Positions 15,927 through 22,733 of a stretch of DNA of 31,120 nt are shown here, piece after piece. The DNA comes from an uncultured Dysosmobacter sp. (GTDB lineage Bacteria; Bacillota; Clostridia; Oscillospirales; Oscillospiraceae). The stretch spans positions 1-31,120 of the forward strand of contig CAKUBJ010000022.1 in the NCBI GenBank assembly GCA_934636905.1, given 5' to 3'. A program made the translations under genes and the position numbers. Under the pieces are notes generated by a model, which worked only from the letters and a program-made list of their open reading frames with translations, was not told the origin of the DNA and ran no database searches. The first letter of the stretch is position 1, and each line of letters begins with the position of its first letter.

Positions 15927-17336
15927 TTACTGAATGTCGTTGTCCGTCAGGCTCTGGCGGAACTCGGTGACGTCCTCCGTCCTGTCCTCCGCCTTATAAA
16001 GCCCCGGAACGGCGGCATACAGCGCCGCGCAGGTCACCAGATCCTGCTTCCAGGTAATCTCATTGGGGGCATGAGCCTGAGATTCGGCGCCGGGGCCGAA
16101 GCCCACGCAGGGAATGCCGTACCGTCCCTGAATGGACACGCAGTTGGTGGAAAACGTCCACTTGTCAATCAGGGGACGCTGCCGCAGGTGCATGGCGTCG
16201 TATTTGGGGTCGGCGTCGGCGTGGCCGATGCGCTGCCCGCCCCAGAGAGCCTTGTGGGCGTCTGCCAGCGCCTGCACATGGGCGGCGTTTTCCCGGTTGA
16301 TCCATGTGGGGAAGAAGCACTCCGTCTCATAGACCTCCCCGGTCCACGCGGGACGGTCGTACATATACATGCTGACCTTCACGTCGTCCTTATACTTCTG
16401 CACGGCAGGCAGGGCCTCGATTTCCTTCAGGCAGGAGTCCCAGGTTTCCCCGGCGGTCATGCGGCGATCCACAGAGATGGCGCAGCTGTCTGCCACGGCG
16501 CAGCGGGAGGGGGAGGTGTAGAAGATCTGGGACACGGTGCAGGTGCCCCGGCCAAGGAACCGGGCGTCCTCGGCGTGCTCCGGGTTGAATTCCGGGTTCA
16601 GCATCTTCACAAGCCCCTTGATCCCGTTGGAGGGGCCGTCGCCGTTTTCATTGAGGGAGCGGATGTTCTGGATGATATCCGCCATCTTGTAGATGGCGTT
16701 GTCCCCCCGCTCAGGGGCGGAGCCGTGGCAGGAAACGCCCTTCACGTCCACCCGGATCTCCATGCGTCCCCGGTGTCCCCGGTAGATGCCGCCGTCGGTA
16801 GGCTCCGTGGAGATGACAAACTCGATTTTGCTGCGGGCGTCCTCCGGGCCGCTGAAGTCCTTATTGACGATGTACTGCCAGCACATTCCGTCGCAGTCCT
16901 CTTCCTGCACGGAGCCAACCACCATGATCTTATATCCTGCGGGAATCAGGTTCAGTTCCTTCATGATCTTCACGCCGTACACGGCGGCAGCCATGCCGCC
17001 CTCCTGATCGGATCCGCCCCGGCCGTAGATCACGTCCTCCGTCTCATAGCCCTCATAGGGGTCAGCCTCCCAGTTGGAGAGGTTGCCGATGCCCACGGTG
17101 TCAATGTGGGAGTCGATGGCGATGATCTTCTCGCCGTCACCCATCCAGCCGATGACGTTGCCCAGACCGTCCACTTCCACACGGTCGTAGCCCAGACGCT
17201 CCATCTCGGCCTGGATGCAGCGGATGACCTCCCGCTCCTGACAGCTTTCGCTGGGGTGGGAGATCATTTCCCGCAGGAAGCGGGTCATGTCCGCCTGATA
17301 CCCTCTGGCCGCTGCCTTGATCGCTTCAAAATCCAT
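15927..17336 (-). CDS. ygeY: M20-family metallohydrolase, YgeY family
   Basis: Zinc-dependent amidohydrolase/deacylase of the ArgE/DapE/carboxypeptidase type, labelled in databases as the selenium-metabolism-linked hydrolase YgeY because of its usual neighbours. The 469 residues contain the metal ligands DSHIDT (His77, Asp79), [10 protein letters not shown] (Asp110) and QEED (Glu145/Glu146), the dimerisation insert starting at [25 protein letters not shown], and the C-terminal [15 protein letters not shown] with the last metal-binding His. Start MDFEAIK at 17336 has GGAGGG eight bases upstream. It is the first gene of the minus operon. Its predicted role is to hydrolyse an amide, ureide or peptide bond in the pathway; its substrate is unknown. 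Confidence 0.92.
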   Translation of the reverse strand: MDFEAIKAAARGYQADMTRFLREMISHPSESCQEREVIRCIQAEMERLGYDRVEVDGLGNVIGWMGDGEKIIAIDSHIDTVGIGNLSNWEADPYEGYETEDVIYGRGGSDQEGGMAAAVYGVKIMKELNLIPAGYKIMVVGSVQEEDCDGMCWQYIVNKDFSGPEDARSKIEFVISTEPTDGGIYRGHRGRMEIRVDVKGVSCHGSAPERGDNAIYKMADIIQNIRSLNENGDGPSNGIKGLVKMLNPEFNPEHAEDARFLGRGTCTVSQIFYTSPSRCAVADSCAISVDRRMTAGETWDSCLKEIEALPAVQKYKDDVKVSMYMYDRPAWTGEVYETECFFPTWINRENAAHVQALADAHKALWGGQRIGHADADPKYDAMHLRQRPLIDKWTFSTNCVSIQGRYGIPCVGFGPGAESQAHAPNEITWKQDLVTCAALYAAVPGLYKAEDRTEDVTEFRQSLTDNDIQ

Positions 17337-17378
17337 ATCGTGACCCTCCGTCCACACTTGGTTTTTTCTTTGCCCTCA

Positions 17379-17422
17379 GGGTGTTTTCACCCTTATCATA
17401 ACACGATTCCGTACAGTGTCAA
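17379..17422 (-). promoter_or_regulatory. Promoter of the ygeY-ygeW-arcC operon with start-site dyad
   Basis: Minus strand: -35 TTGACA (17417-17422), 16-nt spacer, -10 TATGAT (17395-17400). GGGTG-TTTT-CACCC (17379-17392) sits at the likely transcription start and could be an operator or a 5' hairpin. Confidence 0.7.
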
Positions 17423-17462
17423 ACAAAATTTGCATAAAGCTGAAAAATTTTTTGAGAAGTGG

Positions 17463-17490
17463 TTGATTTCCCCGGAAACTATGGTAGAAT
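17463..17490 (+). promoter_or_regulatory. Candidate promoter of the YheO-PAS regulator operon
   Basis: -35 TTGATT (17463-17468), 16-nt spacer, -10 TAGAAT (17485-17490). A second TATAAT at 17508-17513 has no good -35. Either way the leader would contain repeat copy C (17517-17593). Confidence 0.55.
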
Positions 17491-17516
17491 ATTTCGCAGA
17501 GATACTCTATAATAGT

Positions 17517-17593
17517 GGCACTTCCCCTCGCCCCTGCGGGGCAACCGGGGAAGATGCCCCATTGTACCACAGGGCTTATGCCCAATGGTACAA
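17517..17593 (+). repeat. Structured repeat, copy C (diverged)
   Basis: First hairpin 17517-17558: outer GGC/GCC, stem CTTCCCC (17521-17527) with GGGGAAG (17547-17553), and the conserved core TCGCCCCTGCGGGGCAACC (17528-17546). Second hairpin: TTGTACC (17562-17568) with GGTACAA (17587-17593) and inner GGGC/GCCC. The core is identical to copies A and B, while the flanking stems differ in sequence but remain paired. It sits between the regulator's promoter and its SD. Confidence 0.85.
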
Positions 17594-17624
17594 CAGGCTT
17601 TAGAAAACCGGGAGGAGGTGCGGC

Positions 17625-18269
17625 ATGGAAAGCGGAAAGCTGGAAGAACTGCGCCATATTGCCCGGGGCATCGCCGCTCAGTTCGGCTCCGGCTGCGAGG
17701 TGGTGATTCACGACCTGAGCCGCCACCCGGATCACACCATTGTGGCCATTGAAAACGGCCACGTCTCCGGCCGGAAGGTGGGGGACGGCGCCTCCAGCGT
17801 GGTGCTGGAGCGGATGGAGCATCAGGAGCAGGAGGCGCAGGATCACCTCTGCTACCTGACCCGGACGCCGGACGGCAGGATTCTGAAATCCTCCACCATT
17901 TACATCCGCAACAGCCGTGGAAAGGTGGCGGCCATTCTGGCCATCAACTTCGACATCTCGGCGCTGATGATGGCGGCAGACGCCGTGAAGGAGTTCATCT
18001 CCGTGGAGGAGTCCCAGCCGGCGGAGCCGGAGAAAATCATCAATATCAACGACGTGCTGGACGAACTGATCCAGCAGTCGGTGGCTCTGGTGGGAAAGCC
18101 GGCGGCGCTGATGACCAAGGACGAGAAAATCCGTGCCATCCGCTTTCTCAGTGAGAACGGGGCGTTTCTGGTGACCCGTTCCGGCGATAAAATCGCGAAA
18201 TACTTCGGCATTTCCAAATACACGCTATATTCCTATCTTGACAAATCAACAGGAGGGCAGAGCACATGA
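17625..18269 (+). CDS. YheO-PAS / HTH transcriptional regulator (DauR-like)
   Basis: Predicted metabolite-sensing DNA-binding regulator. The 214 residues have a YheO-like PAS domain (about 8-120, with GSGCEVVIHDLSRHPDHTIVAIENGHVSGRKVGD and ILKSSTIYIRNSRGKVAAILAINFD), a linker, and a C-terminal HTH (about 150-210, KPAALMTKDEKIRAIRFLSENGAFLVTRSGDKIAKYFGISKYTLYSYLD). DauR of the D-arginine pathway has the same architecture. The start at 17625 follows GGGAGGAGGTGCGGC. It overlaps the next gene by 4 bp (ATGA), so the two are translationally coupled. It is divergent from the ygeY operon and is the best candidate regulator of both arms. Confidence 0.9.
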   Translation: MESGKLEELRHIARGIAAQFGSGCEVVIHDLSRHPDHTIVAIENGHVSGRKVGDGASSVVLERMEHQEQEAQDHLCYLTRTPDGRILKSSTIYIRNSRGKVAAILAINFDISALMMAADAVKEFISVEESQPAEPEKIININDVLDELIQQSVALVGKPAALMTKDEKIRAIRFLSENGAFLVTRSGDKIAKYFGISKYTLYSYLDKSTGGQST

Positions 18270-19741
18270 TCGATCTGACTATCAACCGGCAGGGGCTGGA
18301 GCACAACCTGAAAAAGGCCAAGGAAAATGGCATCGTCATCCCCACTATTGCCCAGATGCAGCATCCGGAAACCATTCCCGAAAAGATTCAGGACAAGCTG
18401 AAAAACGTGGGGCTGTGGGACGTGGATCCCCTGAACCTGTTCCGCATCACATGGAAAAACCAGCCCAAGGAGTCCGGCGGACTCTATCAGGCCGTCCCCA
18501 ACTACATTGAGCTGCCCTCTGAGCTCACCGGTGTCCCCTGCCGCATCGTGGCCATGGTGGGCAAGTGGTTCCCCACCGGCTGCCACAAGGTAGGCGCCTC
18601 CTTCGGCTGCCTTGCCCCCCGTCTGGTTACCGGCCAGTTTGACGTGGACAGGCACAAGGCCGTCTGGCCCTCCACCGGCAACTACTGCCGGGGCGGCGCC
18701 TTCAACTCCCGGCTGCTGGGGGCACAGGGCGTGGCCATCCTGCCGGCGGAGATGAGCCGGGAGCGCTTTGACTGGCTCCATGAAATCGGCGCGGAAGTCA
18801 TTGCCACCCCCGGCTGCGAGTCCAACGTCAAGGAGATTTTCGACAAGACCAACGAACTGAAGCAGGATCCCCAGTACATGATTTTCAACCAGTTTGAGGA
18901 GATGGGCAACCCCCTGTGGCACTACAATGTCACCGGCAACGCCCTGGCGGACGTGTTTGAGGCCGTCAAGCGCCCCGGTGACCGCTTTGCCGGCGCCTGC
19001 TTCACCTCCGGCTCCGCCGGCACCATGTCCACCGGCGACCGCCTGAAGGAACTGTATCCCCACCTGAAGCTGGGGGTAGGCGAGGCACTCCAGTGCCCCA
19101 CCATCCTGAACAACGGCTTCGGCGGCCACCGCATCGAGGGCATCGGCGACAAGCACATCCCCTGGATTCACAACGTGAAGAACACCGACATGGCCATTGC
19201 CATTGACGACGAGGATTCCCAGCGGCTGCTGCGGCTGTTCAACACTCCCGAGGGGCAGAAGTACCTGAAGGAGGAACTGCACCTCTCCGACGAGCTAATT
19301 GAAAAGCTGACGTGGCTGGGCATCTCCGGCATTGCCAACGTGCTGTGCTGCATCAAGATGGCCAAGTATTACGAATTGACGGAGCGAGACGTGGTGGGCA
19401 CCGTCCTCACCGACTCCGCCGTGATGTACGGCAGCCGCATTGCCGAACTGAATGAGGAATACGGCGCTTACAGTGAACGGGAGGCCGGGCTGGATCACGC
19501 CATCCATATGCTGAACCTGAAAACCGACAGCATGATGGAACTGAACTATCAGGAGCGCAAGCGGGTCCACAACCTGAAGTACTACACCTGGGTGGAGCAG
19601 CAGGGCAAGACCAGCGAGGAACTCAACGCCCTGTGGTACGACACCGAGGGCACCTGGGACGCCGTCCATGCCCAGGCAAAGGATCTGGACGAACTCATCA
19701 ACGCCTTCAACGAGGAAACCGGCGTGCTGAAAAACCTGTAA
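18266..19741 (+). CDS. Fold-type-II PLP-dependent enzyme of unknown substrate (491 aa)
   Basis: Member of the tryptophan-synthase-beta/cysteine-synthase superfamily, probably a lyase, deaminase or synthase acting on an amino acid. Lys108 in TGCHKVGAS is the likely PLP Schiff-base lysine, PSTGNYCRGGAFNSRLLG (135-152) is the substrate-binding STGN loop, and FTSGSAGTMSTGDR (247-259) is the phosphate-binding glycine loop. At 491 residues it is about 90 longer than classical diaminopropionate ammonia-lyase YgeX and does not resemble its sequence as I recall it, with extra N-terminal (1-85) and C-terminal (after about 360) segments. Start by ATGA overlap with the regulator and SD AGGAGGG. It occupies the place in this locus that ygeX holds elsewhere. 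Reaction not known. Confidence 0.85.
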   Translation: MIDLTINRQGLEHNLKKAKENGIVIPTIAQMQHPETIPEKIQDKLKNVGLWDVDPLNLFRITWKNQPKESGGLYQAVPNYIELPSELTGVPCRIVAMVGKWFPTGCHKVGASFGCLAPRLVTGQFDVDRHKAVWPSTGNYCRGGAFNSRLLGAQGVAILPAEMSRERFDWLHEIGAEVIATPGCESNVKEIFDKTNELKQDPQYMIFNQFEEMGNPLWHYNVTGNALADVFEAVKRPGDRFAGACFTSGSAGTMSTGDRLKELYPHLKLGVGEALQCPTILNNGFGGHRIEGIGDKHIPWIHNVKNTDMAIAIDDEDSQRLLRLFNTPEGQKYLKEELHLSDELIEKLTWLGISGIANVLCCIKMAKYYELTERDVVGTVLTDSAVMYGSRIAELNEEYGAYSEREAGLDHAIHMLNLKTDSMMELNYQERKRVHNLKYYTWVEQQGKTSEELNALWYDTEGTWDAVHAQAKDLDELINAFNEETGVLKNL

Positions 19742-19754
19742 ACCGCAGAAAACG

Positions 19755-19778
19755 CGAGGGGGAGTCCGCTCCCCCTCG
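19755..19778 (+). other. Intergenic hairpin between the two PLP genes
   Basis: Perfect 10-bp stem CGAGGGGGAG (19755-19764) with CTCCCCCTCG (19769-19778) and loop TCCG. It is followed by ATTCATATG, not a T-run, so it is probably a partial terminator or mRNA-stabilising element inside the operon. Confidence 0.65.
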
Positions 19779-19801
19779 ATTCATATGAAAGGAAAAGCAA
19801 C

Positions 19802-21043
19802 ATGAGGAACGTGTTATACGGCAAATGCGTCCGGTGCGGCAGAACCTATGAGGCCACGCCGGATCTGACCACCTGCCAGTGCGGCGGCATTCTGGACATC
19901 ACCTACGATTACGACTATATCAAAGCCCGGCTCACCAAAGAAATGCTGGCCGCCCGGGCTGACCGCTCCATGTGGCGTTACCGGGAACTGCTGCCCATTG
20001 AGGAAACCACGGAGAACACCCCCCTGCGGGTGGGCAATTCCCCCCTGTATGAAGAGTCCCGTCTGGCGGAACTGCTGGGGCTGAAGCGGCTGTATGTGAA
20101 GGACGACGGCCAGAACCCCACGGCGTCTCTGAAAGACCGGGCCAGCGCCATGGCGGTGGCCAAGGCCCGGGAGGCCGGGGCGAAAATCATCGCCTGCTCC
20201 TCTACCGGCAACGCTGCCAGCTCTCTGGCAGGCAACGCCGCGGCGGCGGGGCTGAGGACGTTCATCTTCGTGCCGGAGCGGGCGCCCAAGGGCAAGGTGG
20301 CGCAGCTGATGACCTTCGGCGCCAACGTGATCTCCGTGCAGGGGGACTATGAGGAAACCTTTGAGCTCTCCAAAAAAGCCATTGAGAAATACGGCTGGTA
20401 TAACCGCAATGCCGCCATCAACCCCTATCTCTCCGAAGGCAAGAAAACGGTGTCGCTGGAAATCATGGAGCAGCTGGGCTGGCAGGTGCCGGACTACATC
20501 GCCATCTCCGTGGGGGACGGCTGCACCATTGCCGGCCTGTGGAAGGGGCTGAAGGATCTGTACGCCATCGGCTTCATTGAACGCCTGCCCCGGCTGATCT
20601 CCGCCCAGGCGGAGGGCTGCCATCCCATCAACCGGGCCATTGCGGAAAACCGGCCCTGGCAGCCCATGGAGGAGAACACGCTGGCGGACTCCATCGCCGT
20701 AGGCGTTCCCCGGAACGCGGACAAGGCGCTGGCGGCCATCCGGGAATCCCACGGCCTTGTGGTGAATGTCTCCGATGAGGAGATTATGGCGGCGCAGAAG
20801 CTGCTGGGGACAACCTGCGGCGTGTTCGGCGAACCTGCCGGCGTCACCGGTACGGCCGGGGTGAAAAAGCTCTGTGAGCAGGGCGCCCTCGGGAAGAACG
20901 ACACCGTGGTCAGCGTTGTTACAGGCAACGGCCTGAAGGACGTGGCCAACGCCATCCGGTTCTGCGGGGAGCCTATGAAGCTGCCCAATGACCTGTCTTT
21001 GCTGACGGCGGAATTTGACCGCCGGGGCATCGTGACTGACTGA
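19802..21043 (+). CDS. thrC: Threonine synthase-like PLP enzyme
   Basis: Fold-type-II PLP enzyme resembling the zinc-ribbon type of threonine synthase (O-phosphohomoserine to threonine). The 413 residues begin with a small Cys cluster, CVRCGRTYEATPDLTTCQCGG (Cys9, Cys12, Cys25, Cys27). Lys111 in NPTASLKDRASAMA is the PLP lysine, CSSTGNAASSLAG (132-144) binds substrate, and SVGDGCTIAGLWKG is the glycine loop. SD AAAGGAAAAG precedes the ATG. It follows the 491-residue PLP enzyme by 60 nt in the same operon and ends at a strong terminator. It may be the ordinary biosynthetic enzyme, or a relative recruited to this catabolic locus; sequence alone does not decide. Confidence 0.82.
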   Translation: MRNVLYGKCVRCGRTYEATPDLTTCQCGGILDITYDYDYIKARLTKEMLAARADRSMWRYRELLPIEETTENTPLRVGNSPLYEESRLAELLGLKRLYVKDDGQNPTASLKDRASAMAVAKAREAGAKIIACSSTGNAASSLAGNAAAAGLRTFIFVPERAPKGKVAQLMTFGANVISVQGDYEETFELSKKAIEKYGWYNRNAAINPYLSEGKKTVSLEIMEQLGWQVPDYIAISVGDGCTIAGLWKGLKDLYAIGFIERLPRLISAQAEGCHPINRAIAENRPWQPMEENTLADSIAVGVPRNADKALAAIRESHGLVVNVSDEEIMAAQKLLGTTCGVFGEPAGVTGTAGVKKLCEQGALGKNDTVVSVVTGNGLKDVANAIRFCGEPMKLPNDLSLLTAEFDRRGIVTD

Positions 21044-21061
21044 TGGACATCGAAAAATGAG

Positions 21062-21091
21062 AGAAAACCGGGCTTTTCAGCCCGGTTTTCT
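21062..21091 (+). terminator. Terminator of the regulator-PLP-thrC operon
   Basis: 13-bp stem AGAAAACCGGGCT (21062-21074) with its complement (21079-21091), loop TTTC, with the T-rich 3' arm serving as the T-tract. Confidence 0.85.
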
Positions 21092-21102
21092 GTGCAATTA
21101 AG

Positions 21103-21150
21103 ACCATCGATTGACAAGAGCAGATACGTCTGCCCTTGTCAATCGATGGT
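21103..21150. repeat. 48-nt near-perfect palindrome
   Basis: Arms ACCATCGATTGACAAG (21103-21118) and CTTGTCAATCGATGGT (21135-21150) enclose a second stem GCAGA/TCTGC (21120-21124, 21129-21133) with loop TACG. Only one A/C mismatch interrupts the whole structure. No T-tract follows. It lies between the thrC terminator and lysA. The remaining leader up to 21321 shows no clear consensus promoter. Confidence 0.8.
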
Positions 21151-21321
21151 ATAAATGCCGGAGAAGCATCGAATGAATCGCGGAATTTTGTGCAGAATTG
21201 CAGGGGAAACTTGGGGAAAAGCGCTTTTCTCACGATTTGAAATGTGGTACTCTCTAAAAAACAGCGTGACCTGAGCGGCGGAATTTGCTGCGGTACAGGC
21301 GCCACAGCGAGGAGGATCCTT

Positions 21322-22614
21322 ATGCTTTCTGCAAATATTGACCGCACGCCGGAGGGCGTGCTGACCTTCGCCGGATATGATGTAACAAAGCTGGCAAAAC
21401 AATACGGAACCCCACTGTACCTGATGGATGAGGAACGGATCCGGGCCAACTGCCGGATGTATTTACAGGCGTTTCATCAGAATTTTGGCTGGGACGCACT
21501 GCCGCTGTACGCCAGCAAGGCCGCTTCTTTCCGCCGGATCTACCAGATCATGGCCGAGGAAGGCATGGGGGTAGATGTGGTTTCCTCCGGCGAACTGTAT
21601 ACCGCCCTCAGCGCCGGTTTCCCGGCGGATAAAATTTATTTCCATGGCAACTGCAAGACGGATGCGGATCTGACGCTGGGCGTTCAGCGGGGCATCGGCT
21701 TCTTTATTGTGGACAACCGGGAGGAACTGCTGAGTCTGGAGCGCATTGCCGGGGAGGCGAACATGACCCAGAATATCCTGCTGCGGGTAACCCCCGGCAT
21801 TGATCCCCACACCTATGAAGCCGTCAGCACCGGCAAGGTGGACTCCAAGTTCGGTGCGGCGGTAGAAACCGGTCAGGCCATGGAACTGGTAAAGCTGACG
21901 CTGGCGCAGCCCCACCTGTCTCTCCGGGGACTGCACTGCCACGTCGGTTCTCAGGTGTTCGGCGAGGACGTGTATCAGCGGACGGTGGATATCATGGTGC
22001 CGTTTCTGGCGGAGGTTCGGAATGAAACCGGCGTGACCCTCCATGAGTTGAATCTGGGCGGCGGCTACGGTGTCCGCTATACGGAGGACGACGATGCCAT
22101 TGATATTCCGGCCCGTCTGAAGGAGTTGGGGGCGCATCTGAAAGCCGCAGTGGAAAAGGCCGGTCTGCCGACACTCCGCTTTCTGATGGAGCCGGGCCGC
22201 AGCATTGTGGCAGACGCAGGCATGACGCTGTACACCGTTGGCTCCATCAAGCGGATCCCCGGCTATAAGCAGTACGCTGCCATTGACGGCGGCATGACGG
22301 ACAACCCCCGCTACGCCCTGTATCAGTCCCGGTATACCGTACTTCACGGTTCCAGAACCGGGAAGGAGGAGTGCTTTGATGTGGTAGGCCGCTGCTGTGA
22401 GAGCGGTGACATCATCCAGCCCCATGTAGAACTGCCGGCGGATACCTGCCGGGGAGATGTGATCGCCGTGTGCACCACCGGCGCTTACAACTATTCCATG
22501 GCCTCCAACTATAACCGCCTGCCCCGGCCCCCTATCGTCATGCTGGCGAAGGATCGCGCCTATGAGGCGGTTCGCCGGGAAACGCTGGAGAATCTCATTG
22601 CGCTGGATCTGTAA
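21322..22614 (+). CDS. lysA: Diaminopimelate decarboxylase
   Basis: PLP enzyme of the alanine-racemase fold group that converts meso-diaminopimelate to lysine, the last step of lysine synthesis. The 430 residues show YASKAASFRRIYQIMAEEGMGVDVVSSGEL (PLP lysine in YASKA), GLHCHVGSQ, the glycine-rich LNLGGGYGVRY, MEPGRSIVADAG and the catalytic-Cys region GRCCESGDII. The ATG at 21322 follows GCGAGGAGGATCC; the reading frame is open to 21244 but has no SD there. Own terminator at 22684-22712. It is separated from the preceding operon by a terminator and a long palindrome, so it is probably a housekeeping gene. Confidence 0.96.
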   Translation: MLSANIDRTPEGVLTFAGYDVTKLAKQYGTPLYLMDEERIRANCRMYLQAFHQNFGWDALPLYASKAASFRRIYQIMAEEGMGVDVVSSGELYTALSAGFPADKIYFHGNCKTDADLTLGVQRGIGFFIVDNREELLSLERIAGEANMTQNILLRVTPGIDPHTYEAVSTGKVDSKFGAAVETGQAMELVKLTLAQPHLSLRGLHCHVGSQVFGEDVYQRTVDIMVPFLAEVRNETGVTLHELNLGGGYGVRYTEDDDAIDIPARLKELGAHLKAAVEKAGLPTLRFLMEPGRSIVADAGMTLYTVGSIKRIPGYKQYAAIDGGMTDNPRYALYQSRYTVLHGSRTGKEECFDVVGRCCESGDIIQPHVELPADTCRGDVIAVCTTGAYNYSMASNYNRLPRPPIVMLAKDRAYEAVRRETLENLIALDL

Positions 22615-22623
22615 GCAGATTCG

Positions 22624-22652
22624 TTGACAGACCCGGTGGGAACCGGTATAAT
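22624..22652 (+). promoter_or_regulatory. Perfect-consensus sigma-A promoter upstream of the 5'-nucleotidase gene
   Basis: TTGACA (22624-22629), 17-nt spacer, TATAAT (22647-22652), beginning 10 nt after the lysA stop. The transcript would start near 22659 and meet the terminator at 22684-22712 before reaching the next gene. Confidence 0.85.
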
Positions 22653-22683
22653 AAGAGCCGTAAGGTGTGAAACTGAAAAGTGG

Positions 22684-22712
22684 AAAAGAGAGTCCTTACC
22701 GGACTCTCTTTT
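22684..22712 (+). terminator. Terminator of lysA / possible attenuator of the 5'-nucleotidase gene
   Basis: 12-bp stem AAAAGAGAGTCC (22684-22695) with GGACTCTCTTTT (22701-22712) and loop TTACC. It terminates lysA, but also lies between the consensus promoter at 22624 and the ATG at 22734. GTAAGG (22660-22665) could pair with CCTTAC (22694-22699) as a competing structure. Confidence 0.85.
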
Positions 22713-22733
22713 GCTGTATGAAGGAGGAACCCC

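Noticed and set aside
18266..19741. Calling this gene classical ygeX (diaminopropionate ammonia-lyase)
   Set aside because: Position fits, but length and sequence around the PLP lysine (TGCHKVGAS) differ from the roughly 400-residue YgeX family.
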